DNA of 42,044 nt, taken from assembly GCF_018455725.1 (NCBI RefSeq), contig NZ_JAHCLR010000036.1:1-42044 (forward strand), given 5' to 3'. Below are positions 6,581 through 14,804 of the stretch, one piece after another. Positions within the stretch are counted from its first letter, which is position 1. Every line of letters starts with the position of its first letter. Below the pieces are notes generated by a model. The model had not been told where the DNA came from. It ran no database searches and saw only the letters and a list, made by a program, of their open reading frames with translations. This DNA comes from Mycolicibacter acidiphilus. Lineage in GTDB: Bacteria > Actinomycetota > Actinomycetes > Mycobacteriales > Mycobacteriaceae. Position numbers and translations under genes: made by a program.

Positions 6581-8620
6581 TCACTTCTCCTTGTTGTTGA
6601 TTTCCTCGGGCACAGATGTACCCGCAGGCTTCTTCACGTCGGTCTTCTCCATCCATGAGGTGCCGAGCACCTTGGCTTCGGCGGTGATGGGCACGCCGTT
6701 GTAGACGGTCTCCATCGCTTTCACCACCCGCTCGGCGTAGGCGTCGGCTTCCCCCTCGGGAACCTGGAGAAGAATCTCGTCGTGGATGGGCAGCAGCATG
6801 AACTCGCCCATGCCCGCGTCCTCGACACGGAAGATGGCGTCGAGCAGCAGGTCTCGTGCGTAGCCCTGGATCATGAGGTTCAGTCCCGCCCAGGCGCGGC
6901 TCGGGTCGGTGGATTGGAAGCGTCCACTCGGTAACGTCCAGAACGGCTCGCCAGCTTCGACTCCAGGCTTGACGTTATCGGTGAACCACTTGCCGAGTTT
7001 CGGAAAGCGCTTGCGGTATCCGTCGAGTACGCTCTGCGCGAGTTGCACCGAAACGTCCACCTGAGATGCGATCTGCTCCGCGCCTCCGCCATACATGTTC
7101 GCCAGCACGACGATTTTGGCGAGCTTGCGGTCTTTCTCGGTGGCGGTGTCTCCCCAAACCTGCCAGGCGATCTGCCAATATGGGTCACGCTCCCGAATTT
7201 GCCGCTCGGTCGGGCTCGCTGGTAGCGGCTCCGTGTACATCTTCACCAGCTCGGGGTCGCCCGTCATGCCCGCCGCAACGCGCATTTCGACGGATGAGAA
7301 GTCCACCGACAGGAACACGAAGCCTGTATCAGCGGTGTAACACGCCTTCACCGACGCGGGCACGTTCTGCGCGTTCGGTTGTGAGCAGGTCATACGACCC
7401 GTCCGCGCCGCACCCGCTTGGATGTCGGCGTGGATGCGGTCAGCTCGCAACTTGAGGTATGGCGTCAGGTACGTGCCGATCTCCTTGTCCGCCCTGCCCC
7501 ATTCGCGGTACAGCGGTGCGATCTTCGAGCCTTCAACGGCGTACTTCTTCAGCGACGACTTGTCCAACGTCGGGGCGCGCTTGCCGTCCTTGGTGGTCTT
7601 AGTCGGCACCTTGACGCCCTCGGCACGGATGGCGTCGGCAATCAACCGTTCGCGTGAGTCTTGCTCGTCGGTGTCTTCGGCGTCCGTTTCCCGCTCAGCC
7701 TGGGCGAGCTTCTTCGACTTCTTCGGCGGGGAGTACGTCATATCCACACCAAGTGCGAGTAGGTCCGCCTGCGCTTTGTCGCGGCGTGCGATGGCGTCCG
7801 CGAAGCACTCGACAGCGGCGTTGTTGTCGAACTTGACGCCACGGTAAGACATCTCGCACACGATTCGATGGATACGGTGCTCGGCTTCCACGCGCTCCGC
7901 CCAGAGCCCTCGAACGATGGGGTCCAAGGTCTCAGCCAGTAGCGCAGAGTCGAACACGTCGGCGGCGCAGTAGTCCACAAACGCCTTGTTGTCCCTCGGA
8001 ATCAGCGCCCACGTGTTCCCCTGTTCGGGATCGCCCGTGAGCGCCCCGTCGGGGTTCACTGTCACGGTCTTGTATACGCTCCAGTTGCCCGAGCCAACAC
8101 CCTTGGTGCCCATCTGCTTCTGTACGGCTTGGAGCGCTTCCTTGGCGTCCTTGGACACGGCGGCTTCCCCACACCAGGTGGCGGTCTGCTCCTTGAGTCC
8201 TACGCCGATACGCTCACCGCTGGACAATAATCGCGCCAAGATGATGGTGTCGGTGGTCCGTCCCCAACCATCCGCGATGGTGTCGAATACACCCGCGCGG
8301 GTCAGGTAGAGGATATCGAATCCCGCGTTGTGCGCGGTCAGGCGGAACCGCATGTCGTTCAGCGTCTTACGGGCAGCGTTGACGTGTTCGGTGTCTGTTG
8401 GGTCCAGCAGAACCGCGACATACTTGCTACCCACTTGAATGCTAGTCAGTCTGGCGCGCGGGTCGGATGCCCATAGAGCGTTCGTCTCGACATCGAAAGC
8501 GATGAACTCGCCAGGCTTCAACGAACGCGCCAATGCCTCCACGGCTGGCGTCGGGTCTTCCCCCTTCCTGACGTAGAGCACCGAACGGACGGGTGCCTTG
8601 CGGTCTTCCTTGACGTGCAT
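6581..8620 (-). CDS. Family A DNA polymerase with 3'-5' exonuclease
   Basis: 679 residues, much shorter than cellular PolI because the 5' nuclease domain is absent. The DEDDy exonuclease is complete: Exo I FDVETN (42-47), Exo II LTAHNAGFDILYL, Exo III VDYCAADVFDSALL with the Tyr four before the Asp. The polymerase part has motif A VFLSVDFSSVEMRVAAG, the fingers motif RKLAKIVVLANMYGGG and motif C LLPIHDEILLQVP (His613-Asp-Glu). All catalytic carboxylates are present. Such polymerases are typical of phages and some large mobile elements that copy their own DNA. The gene follows the primase-helicase by 2 bp and uses GGAGAACTG as ribosome binding site, so the two are co-expressed. It gives the element its own replicative polymerase. 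Confidence 0.95.
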   Translation of the reverse strand: MHVKEDRKAPVRSVLYVRKGEDPTPAVEALARSLKPGEFIAFDVETNALWASDPRARLTSIQVGSKYVAVLLDPTDTEHVNAARKTLNDMRFRLTAHNAGFDILYLTRAGVFDTIADGWGRTTDTIILARLLSSGERIGVGLKEQTATWCGEAAVSKDAKEALQAVQKQMGTKGVGSGNWSVYKTVTVNPDGALTGDPEQGNTWALIPRDNKAFVDYCAADVFDSALLAETLDPIVRGLWAERVEAEHRIHRIVCEMSYRGVKFDNNAAVECFADAIARRDKAQADLLALGVDMTYSPPKKSKKLAQAERETDAEDTDEQDSRERLIADAIRAEGVKVPTKTTKDGKRAPTLDKSSLKKYAVEGSKIAPLYREWGRADKEIGTYLTPYLKLRADRIHADIQAGAARTGRMTCSQPNAQNVPASVKACYTADTGFVFLSVDFSSVEMRVAAGMTGDPELVKMYTEPLPASPTERQIRERDPYWQIAWQVWGDTATEKDRKLAKIVVLANMYGGGAEQIASQVDVSVQLAQSVLDGYRKRFPKLGKWFTDNVKPGVEAGEPFWTLPSGRFQSTDPSRAWAGLNLMIQGYARDLLLDAIFRVEDAGMGEFMLLPIHDEILLQVPEGEADAYAERVVKAMETVYNGVPITAEAKVLGTSWMEKTDVKKPAGTSVPEEINNKEK

Positions 8621-8622
8621 GG

Positions 8623-11600
8623 TCAGTTCTCCTTTGTGGCTGCGAATTCGGGGTTGCGGACGATGACGAACGCCTGGCGCTCAACAGGCAGGTACTCGGA
8701 CACCTTCTTCATCTCAGACAGGTGCTCGGACAACGCGGCGTAACGCTGCTCGGCGGCTCGCACCGCTGCGGGCTCAACGCCCTTGTCCCGTTTGAGTTGC
8801 GTCAACTCCCGCTTGGCGCGACCAACCTGCGCCGATACCGCGTTCTTGTCGGTCTTCTTGATAAAGGTGCCCGTGTAACTATCCACGCTCGTCAGGTCTC
8901 CGTCGGTGGTGAGACGGCGCTCCAGCAGAGTCACCCCACAGTCCTTCAGGATCGGGTTAGCCGCCCGCAAATAAGCACGCGCCATCTCGGGGGGCAGGTG
9001 TAGAGACGCCGCCAACTCAGCGAGGGTCACGACAGGTGAGAGTCGTCGTACCGCACCGCTGTACTGCTGACGTGCTCCCCACTCCGCGAACTGGTTGTCG
9101 GAAGCGAGCGTGAGGGTCGGCTTCGGGACTACCACGCCGCGCTCGTCCACGATGCGCCAGAACTCCACGCTCATTCGCGCCAGGGCGGGGTGATCGCGAC
9201 CGCTACCACCGTTACTGCCCGTGGGCGTTGCGTCCGTGGGCGTTGCGGACGCTGCTTCTGGTGTCGTATGTGCTAGTACGGCAAACGGATTGACGATTGA
9301 CTCGGAGGTCGCTGTTGGCGGCACCGTCGGGGTTGGGTCTGGGGTGATGGGTGAGCCGCCCCCGTTGTCGTCCTTGTCGTCGTCGTCGCCTTCGGCTTCA
9401 GCCTCGGCAGATTCGTTGTGGGCGGCGGCTTTCAGCATCGCTGAGAAGGGCAGCGTTCCACCGCCCGTGGGGGGTGTTGGTGGCGGGATAGTGAGGGTGC
9501 CGTTGGTGCCGCCGATGACGTGGGATTCCTCGACGGGTAGCAGTTTGCACCCGAAGACTCGCCGCCCATCGGACGTGCGCCCCTCACGGACGTTGAACGG
9601 TGCGCGGGTGATGGCGTCCAAGAACCGTTTCCGTGCCATCGGCTTACGCCCGACACTCAGCGCGTGAGCGGTGTACTCGGCGTACAGGTCGGTCTTGGTG
9701 GTTCCCCATTCGGTGGTGACGGTTCCTGTACCCGACCACGCCGCCTCGGGGGCGACACCGACACGCTCAGACATGAACTCTGAAACGGGGTTGGTCGCCT
9801 CGGCGAAAGCACGGGTCGCCTCGGCAGCGGGAGGTAGGAAGGTGCCGCCGCGAGACTGCCGCGCCTTCCACGCCTCGATGAGCCGATTCAGAATTCCTGG
9901 CAGTTCCGCGCGAAGACGCATACCGATGCCACGATCCTCCTGCCCCACATTTGATTTCGTGAAACGGATCGGTACCAGTCGTGCGGTGAAGCCGCCTGTG
10001 GTGTCGGAAACGTGAGGTAGGTCGTTGCCCATGAAGATGCAGAACGCGCGGTTGCGGAACCGCCACAACTTTCCGTACTTCAGCTCAGCGGTGATGAGAT
10101 CGCCACCAAGGACACGCTTCATCACTGAAGTGTCGGCAACGAACTCATCGCGGGTCTCGCCGCTGATGTTGACCAACATGCGGTACAGGCTCGCGTTCTG
10201 CACGGGGCGGTCGGCAGCCATCTCCGACAGTGACATCGCGGTCTGAAATTGAGGTGGAATCAGCGTGCCGATGATGTCGTTGCCGAGCGTGCCTTTTCCC
10301 GCCCGTGGTGCCCCGTATAAGTACGGGGCGATGTCAGGTGCGCGGCGTCCTGATGCGGTGTCCAACAGTGCGGACATGGCATCGAGGACGATGGCAGCTT
10401 GATTGGTTCCATCGGACAGCGACGTTGCCTCTGGGAGCCAGGCGTCGAATTCCAGGCATTCCGCGTCGGGGTCGAAGTCCACGTTGAGCTTCGCGGTCAC
10501 GAACACTTCTGGGCTGTACGGGACCAGCCGTCCAGTTTCCATGTCCAGCAGGCCGTTGTTGACGGGTAGTGACCCGTTGGTGTCGGGCACTTCGGGGATG
10601 ATCCGTCCGTCCGCGATGAGCCGCGCTCGCACCATTTCCTCGACCGACGAGATGAACGTGGAGCGGTAGTCGTCGCCCAACAGGTCGCAGAGGTTGTCGG
10701 AGACGAACGCGGACCCGCGTTGTGACCCAGCGTTGCGGTCAGGCTCGTAGAGCCCCGTGAGGACGCTCCAGCGGTACAACACACCGCTTTCGGAGTCGAT
10801 TGCGTAGTTCGCGGCGTCTAGAATCGCCTCGGCGCACGCCTTGGTGCGAAGCCCGCCCGCGAACGGGTGAAAGTACATGGGCTCGTCGGCGTCCTCGCCC
10901 CGTGGGCGCTTCTTCGGGCGCACGTCGGCGGGCGCGGGGATAGCGTTGTCGATGAGTTCGGTCAGGTATGCGGGTCGTTCCAGCGCGGGTAGTTCCGCCA
11001 GCACATCGTCAATGCCGTCCGTCAGTCCCTTCGCCCCGACGAGCTGTGCGAACCGCACACAATTGCGGCGTCCGTTCATCCGTGCGCGGATCGCCTTGCC
11101 GAGGCGATCCATCGCGTCGTAGACGTAGGTGTTGGTGGCAGCGTCGGCGTCGGGAACGATGATGACCTGCTTCGCGCCTTTAGCGACGTGAGATATCCCG
11201 TCCTGCAACCTCCCGTTCGTGACCCCGTTCTGGCAGCCGGGGATGCACACCACGACGTACGACGGGTCGTGCGCCAGGGCGGCGGCGACCGCTCGCGCTT
11301 GCTTGGTTCCCTCGATGATGAGGACGGTGTGGTTGACGGGCGGGACGGCGAGCGGAGCGGACACCAACCCGACTGGGGAGCCTGAGCCTTTACGAAACGT
11401 GTACTTCTTCGGTCGCCCGTCGTCACCGACGGTCGGGTGGTCGGGGCGGAGCTGCCAGGAGATTTTGTCCGTCTTCGGGTCACGGTGCCCGAACCAGATT
11501 CCCGTGGGCTCGTGGGTGTGGTCGATGGCGAAGCGACGGGCTTCGGGGATGTGCTCCCACGAGTTGAATGAGCGGATGAGCGGGGCTACGTGCGGTAGGT

Positions 11601-11844
11601 CTAGGTAGTCCTCGGTGAAGCCTCCGTCCAGCAGATACGTCAGGTGCGCGGGAGTCAACTCGACGCCAGGCAGCTCGGCCGTCAGGTCGGGGTCTTCGGG
11701 GCTCTCGGCGTCGTCGGCAACCTCGGACACACTTCCGCCGTAGATGTCTTCTGGCTCGGCGGCATCGTACGGGGGCACGGTGGGAGGTGGGACATCCGCG
11801 TACGGGTCGAATTCTTCCCCGTCACCAATTCGTGTTAAGCTCAT
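8623..11844 (-). CDS. Primase-helicase: Toprim-like (DUF3854) plus SF3 helicase
   Basis: 1073 residues. Residues 100-300 hold a Toprim-like domain of the DUF3854 kind: VLIIEGTKQA with Glu178, then VIIVPDADAATN with Asp232 and Asp234. Residues 330-480 resemble the D5 N-terminal region. Residues 480-720 are a superfamily 3 helicase: Walker A YGAPRAGKGT (510-519), Walker B-like LVNISGETRDE (557-567), and motif C/sensor CIFMGNDLPH (602-611), followed by an Arg that could serve as finger (GGFTARLVPIRF). A long Pro/Thr/Asp-rich linker (about 800-880) joins a C-terminal helical domain of unknown function. Phage P4- and D5-type proteins of this architecture prime and unwind at their own origin. The start ATG at 11844 has AGGAGAAG; a strong hairpin lies just before it. 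Confidence 0.92.
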   Translation of the reverse strand: MSLTRIGDGEEFDPYADVPPPTVPPYDAAEPEDIYGGSVSEVADDAESPEDPDLTAELPGVELTPAHLTYLLDGGFTEDYLDLPHVAPLIRSFNSWEHIPEARRFAIDHTHEPTGIWFGHRDPKTDKISWQLRPDHPTVGDDGRPKKYTFRKGSGSPVGLVSAPLAVPPVNHTVLIIEGTKQARAVAAALAHDPSYVVVCIPGCQNGVTNGRLQDGISHVAKGAKQVIIVPDADAATNTYVYDAMDRLGKAIRARMNGRRNCVRFAQLVGAKGLTDGIDDVLAELPALERPAYLTELIDNAIPAPADVRPKKRPRGEDADEPMYFHPFAGGLRTKACAEAILDAANYAIDSESGVLYRWSVLTGLYEPDRNAGSQRGSAFVSDNLCDLLGDDYRSTFISSVEEMVRARLIADGRIIPEVPDTNGSLPVNNGLLDMETGRLVPYSPEVFVTAKLNVDFDPDAECLEFDAWLPEATSLSDGTNQAAIVLDAMSALLDTASGRRAPDIAPYLYGAPRAGKGTLGNDIIGTLIPPQFQTAMSLSEMAADRPVQNASLYRMLVNISGETRDEFVADTSVMKRVLGGDLITAELKYGKLWRFRNRAFCIFMGNDLPHVSDTTGGFTARLVPIRFTKSNVGQEDRGIGMRLRAELPGILNRLIEAWKARQSRGGTFLPPAAEATRAFAEATNPVSEFMSERVGVAPEAAWSGTGTVTTEWGTTKTDLYAEYTAHALSVGRKPMARKRFLDAITRAPFNVREGRTSDGRRVFGCKLLPVEESHVIGGTNGTLTIPPPTPPTGGGTLPFSAMLKAAAHNESAEAEAEGDDDDKDDNGGGSPITPDPTPTVPPTATSESIVNPFAVLAHTTPEAASATPTDATPTGSNGGSGRDHPALARMSVEFWRIVDERGVVVPKPTLTLASDNQFAEWGARQQYSGAVRRLSPVVTLAELAASLHLPPEMARAYLRAANPILKDCGVTLLERRLTTDGDLTSVDSYTGTFIKKTDKNAVSAQVGRAKRELTQLKRDKGVEPAAVRAAEQRYAALSEHLSEMKKVSEYLPVERQAFVIVRNPEFAATKEN

Positions 11845-11857
11845 ATCAGCTTCTCCT

Positions 11858-11900
11858 AAAGAGCGGGTCTATTTCGTTTCGCAGCGAAGACCCGCTCTTT
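11858..11900. terminator. 12-bp stem hairpin between the Xis-like and primase-helicase genes
   Basis: AAAGAGCGGGTC (11858-11869) pairs perfectly with GACCCGCTCTTT (11889-11900) around a 19-base loop. In the minus direction the stem ends in CTCTTT, directly followed by the Shine-Dalgarno sequence of the primase-helicase (TTTAGGAGAAG). In the plus direction it is followed by TCCTTTC. It probably ends or attenuates the transcript of the small gene upstream; how much reads through would set the level of replication proteins. Confidence 0.7.
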
Positions 11901-11912
11901 TCCTTTCTTTGG

Positions 11913-12212
11913 TCAGGCGTCCACTAGAGGCGTGTCGGACTCTTCACTTACACCTATTGCGGTGCTCACGGCGTCTTTTAGTTCGTCGTCGTCAAGTGGC
12001 TTAATCGGGTACTTCCGAATTCCCCATAGGCGATCTACGTCCTCAGGGCGTACTAACCGTGCGGGGTTTCCGTCATGCTCCGAAACAGTGATGTAAACAG
12101 GAAGCCGTCCAGCGTCGATTGCCTGAACTACCGTCGGGCGGCTAACGCCGTTCCGCCGTGCGGCTTCAGTGATAGTCAAGAATGGTAGTTCTCGAACGGT
12201 CGCGCTCTGCAT
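11913..12212 (-). CDS. Excisionase/MerR-type HTH DNA-binding protein
   Basis: 99 residues. The N-terminal half is a winged HTH of the excisionase class: FLTITEAARRNGVSRPTVVQ, then AIDAGRLPVYITVSEHDGNPARLVRPEDVDRLW, where the second element is the characteristic wing with Arg-Leu-Val at its end. The C-terminal 35 residues are acidic. Proteins of this family act as recombination directionality factors, or as activators or repressors at phage and plasmid control regions. It stands alone between a hairpin and the repeat-rich control region 12213-12808, with a GTAC-N9-GTAC site about 160 bp upstream. It may control replication or excision. No integrase is adjacent. Confidence 0.8.
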   Translation of the reverse strand: MQSATVRELPFLTITEAARRNGVSRPTVVQAIDAGRLPVYITVSEHDGNPARLVRPEDVDRLWGIRKYPIKPLDDDELKDAVSTAIGVSEESDTPLVDA

Positions 12213-12360
12213 AGCTAATACTGTAACCCCAGAAATGCAATCTTGTGCACCCCTGCTTGCGTCAAATAACCGTATGCGCTAACGCTATATGAACACTACT
12301 AACTACCTGGTTAACGAGCTATTGGGGCGCACGGGACGATGAATCCCCAGCTAGATATTC

Positions 12361-12381
12361 GTGTACATCATCCCTGTACGG
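12361..12381. promoter_or_regulatory. GTAC-N9-GTAC operator copy 3
   Basis: GTGTACATCATCCCTGTACG (reverse orientation). Read on the minus strand it is CGTACAGGGATGATGTACAC, one base off the consensus in the core. It lies about 160 bp upstream of the minus-strand start at 12212. Confidence 0.7.
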
Positions 12382-12506
12382 AGTCAACACAGCAAAGGCG
12401 TAAGTGGACCGAGAACATTGTTTGTGATATCGGTCACATAGGGCAATTCCTACCGCGACTTCGGGCGGCGCGCCATGCAGAGGCAGATCATCGGATTCAT
12501 TGCGTT

Positions 12507-12560
12507 TGTATGTTATATAGCGCATGTATGTCATATGGCATATGTACGTTATATACGGAC
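12507..12560. repeat. Three tandem 18-bp repeats (iteron-like)
   Basis: TGTATGTTATATAGCGCA, TGTATGTCATATGGCATA and TGTACGTTATATACGGAC follow one another without gaps. The first twelve bases agree as TGTAYGTYATAT. They are AT-rich and partly self-complementary (CATATG). This is the arrangement of replication-initiator or regulator iterons. Confidence 0.7.
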
Positions 12561-12691
12561 TGGCAACTTTTGGGGCACTTGACCTGCGCAAACGTAAAAC
12601 AGGCAAAAAACGGGGGTCTCCCAGAAACTCCCATAGGGGATATTCCTTATATCTCTATAACACTTAAACTGCTTACCACCACGATAAACAC

Positions 12692-12791
12692 TTGCCAGAA
12701 CTGCCAGAATTGCAGGATCTAGGGTATGACCTGCGGTGGTGCTTTCGCGAGCACCCTCGAAAGTTGCCAGCGAAGTTGCCAGAGTTGCCAG
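12692..12791. repeat. TTGCCAG short repeats in two clusters
   Basis: Cluster one is three abutting 9-mers: TTGCCAGAA, CTGCCAGAA, TTGCAGGAT (12692-12718). Cluster two has GTTGCCAG at 12763, 12775 and 12784. An inverted copy, CTGGCAAC, is at 12560-12567, at the end of the 18-bp repeats. Spacings of 9 and 12 bp suggest binding sites for a single protein along one face or half-turns of DNA. Confidence 0.55.
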
Positions 12792-12808
12792 TCTGGTGGC
12801 TGCCGAGG

Positions 12809-13006
12809 CTAACCGTCGTCCGAGTACAGGCTGCCGATTACCTCGGCGCGCTGAGAGCTGTCAATGTCGTCCACGATCATCCGCGCTTGTGTCCGCAGCC
12901 GCTTGAGCGTCTCGTCATCGGGTTCAGCGTCCGCGTTGTCCTCGCGCCACCGCTTGAGCATTCGCTCGAACTGGGTGGAGTAGAGCTGCTCCAGGTACCA
13001 CGACAT
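12809..13006 (-). CDS. Small charged protein
   Basis: 65 residues from the ATG at 13006, with GGGAGGTAG a few bases upstream. It is entirely helical in appearance and highly charged (EQLYSTQFERMLKRWREDNA; DETLKRLRTQARMIVDDIDS). No family recognised. It is the first gene to the right of the putative origin region and reads toward it. Small charged proteins in such places are often replication or copy-number regulators, but no motif supports that here. Confidence 0.6.
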   Translation of the reverse strand: MSWYLEQLYSTQFERMLKRWREDNADAEPDDETLKRLRTQARMIVDDIDSSQRAEVIGSLYSDDG

Positions 13007-13114
13007 CGCTACCTCCCGTTGGTCCGTCTACGCGGGCAGGGTGCCACGTCGGTCCGACAAGATGTTGGTGCGTAGCTCCCCAACGTTGTCGGTGTCGCGG
13101 TGCACAGTAGAGAA

Positions 13115-13597
13115 ATGAAAGTTCCCGACTCCCGCGCCGCAGCCGCCCGCTACGAGATCACGGAGGACCGATTCGGGTGTTATCCCGCCGTACCCGATGA
13201 CCTCGGACCGATTCATGCCGTGCTGCTCGATGCAACGAAGAGCCCGTGGCGGCGAAAAGAGCGGCGCAAATATACGAAGGCGCACGAGGAACTGTTCCTA
13301 GAGTTCTTCCCCGAAGAGGCGGCGTGCGGTCGCAACGTGCGGCTGATTTTCCCGTTGTCGTTCGACACCGGTGAGGATGACGCCTGCGCGGAGTGCCTGG
13401 AGATGGTCGAGCTGTGGACGACCGACCGTGATGCCTATGACCGTCGAGTCCGCGAGCGACAGCGGCGTAGGTGGCTTGCTCGCGAACGCGCTGACGAGGA
13501 CGAGGAAGCGCAGCGTGACTACGAGGAGTTCTTGGAGCGCCAGGAGGCGGACCTGCACCACCGTAGCAATCAGCAGGAGCACGACGAGGTGGGCTAA
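13115..13597 (+). CDS. Hypothetical charged protein
   Basis: 160 residues from the ATG at 13115; an in-frame start at 13100 is possible, and neither has a strong ribosome binding site. The N-terminal domain reads as folded (RYEITEDRFGCYPAVPDDLG, NVRLIFPLSFDTGEDDACAE); the C-terminal third is a long charged helix (DRRVRERQRRRWLARERADE, EEAQRDYEEFLERQEADLHH). No family recognised. It is transcribed toward the DUF3644 gene and may belong to the defence block, though 120 bp separate them. Confidence 0.6.
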   Translation: MKVPDSRAAAARYEITEDRFGCYPAVPDDLGPIHAVLLDATKSPWRRKERRKYTKAHEELFLEFFPEEAACGRNVRLIFPLSFDTGEDDACAECLEMVELWTTDRDAYDRRVRERQRRRWLARERADEDEEAQRDYEEFLERQEADLHHRSNQQEHDEVG

Positions 13598-13716
13598 AGG
13601 CTCACAGCAGCTTCTCGCCCCCCCATCAGGGGCGCTACCAGGCGATCTTCCGGCCTCGATGACAGGAGCGGCGTGGGGCAATGCGGTTGGTCGGAGCCTA
13701 CGGCTAACGTTTGGCC

Positions 13717-14787
13717 ATGGCGCGACCGAAACGTTGGGAACTGCTCCTACGCGCTTCCCAGCAGGAGGCGCTTCTGGCAGTGAGCCTCTTCAATGACCCC
13801 AGTCGGGATCGGGCGCTCGAAGGCTTCATCATCCACATGCACATCGCCTGGCTGTACGCATTCCAGGCGAAGTGGCTGCGCGCGGGGAAGAACTACCACG
13901 TGCGGCTCAGTGAGCGTCCCCGCCGCTACAAGCAGATCAACGGTGAGCGGATGTCGCAGCCGTTGGAGTGGTTCGTCAAGCAGGAGTACCCGCAGAGTAA
14001 TTCCGCCGTGCGCGCGAATCTGGAGTTCTTCATTGCGCTGCGCAACAAGATCGAACACCGCCACACGGGCACCGACGAGGCGCTGCGAACTGTCGTCAAC
14101 GGTGAGTGCCACTCGATGCTCTTGAACTACGAGGAGTTCATCACCGATTTCGCGGGGCAGAAGCATTCTCTCGCCCACCGACTGCACTTCCCCGTGTTCA
14201 TTGGCGGGTTCACCGACCAGGGGAAGAGTGACCTGCTGAAGCTGACCAAGACCCTGCCGAAAGACCTGCATACGTTCCTCGCCGAATACGACGCAGGTCT
14301 TGACGAAGGGGTCTCACGCGACCCTCGGTACTGTATGCGGCTTACCGTGCTGTTGGAGAGTGGAAACCGCAAGGGCGACCTGTCGCTTCAATTCGTCAAC
14401 TACAACAACCTGTCTCCCGAACAGAAGAAAGCTGCGGAGGAGATCGCTGCCCAGGGCGGTCTCGTGATCACCAAGACCAAAACACAATCTGTCGCCAACG
14501 CCGACAAACTCAAGCCAGGGCAAATCGCGCAGCGCGTCGAGGACGCTATCCTGTTCCGTTTCAGACCGTACGAGATGTCCTGCTTCTGGAGGAAGCATGG
14601 GGTCAGGCCGCCCGCAGGGGACGTGGACCCAAAGAACACGAAATCCGAGTGGTGCGTCTATGACACCGCCCACGGTGACTACCTCTACACCGAGGCATGT
14701 GCGAAGTGGCTGATCAAGAAGTGCTCAACTGAGAAGGGCTTCCGTGAGGCGACGGGACTGGAGCCGAGACTCAAGCAGGGTTCCTAG
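13717..14787 (+). CDS. DUF3644 protein with HEPN-like motif, candidate defence RNase
   Basis: 356 residues from the ATG at 13717; a TTG six bases earlier is possible. The N-terminal 150 residues match the DUF3644 pattern: an early helix with FIIHMHIAWLYAFQAKWLRAG, then ALRNKIEHRHTGTD. The RNKIEH segment (Arg, four residues, His) is the signature of HEPN-fold ribonucleases, which act in many toxin and abortive-infection systems. The C-terminal half (from about 200) has no recognised domain but contains RFRPYEMSCFWRKHG and a helical end. It is followed convergently by vsr, and the methyltransferase and restriction genes are 0.6 kb further on, so it sits in a defence block. Activity as an RNase is inferred from the motif. 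Confidence 0.75.
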   Translation: MARPKRWELLLRASQQEALLAVSLFNDPSRDRALEGFIIHMHIAWLYAFQAKWLRAGKNYHVRLSERPRRYKQINGERMSQPLEWFVKQEYPQSNSAVRANLEFFIALRNKIEHRHTGTDEALRTVVNGECHSMLLNYEEFITDFAGQKHSLAHRLHFPVFIGGFTDQGKSDLLKLTKTLPKDLHTFLAEYDAGLDEGVSRDPRYCMRLTVLLESGNRKGDLSLQFVNYNNLSPEQKKAAEEIAAQGGLVITKTKTQSVANADKLKPGQIAQRVEDAILFRFRPYEMSCFWRKHGVRPPAGDVDPKNTKSEWCVYDTAHGDYLYTEACAKWLIKKCSTEKGFREATGLEPRLKQGS

Positions 14788-14804
14788 CGCGCAGACGTAG
14801 TTCC

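Larger units (their letters stand above)
12213..12808. other. Repeat-rich non-coding control region, candidate replication origin
   Basis: 596 bp without a convincing gene and clearly richer in A+T than its surroundings. It holds a GTAC operator (12361-12381), three tandem 18-bp repeats (12507-12560), and two clusters of 9-bp TTGCCAG-type repeats (12692-12718 and 12763-12791). Repeats, AT-richness and proximity to the primase-helicase and polymerase genes are what an iteron-type origin looks like. Frames at 12319-12606 (minus) and 12339-12722 (plus) read straight through these repeats and have no ribosome binding site. Confidence 0.55.

Noticed and set aside
12319-12722. Opposing frames of 95 and 127 codons in the control region
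   Set aside because: Both read through the tandem repeats and operator, are rich in Cys, His and Tyr from AT-rich DNA, and have no ribosome binding site.
12692-12791. CRISPR-like array from repeated TTGCCAG
   Set aside because: Repeats are 8-9 bp with 1-4-bp or no spacers, and no cas gene is present.
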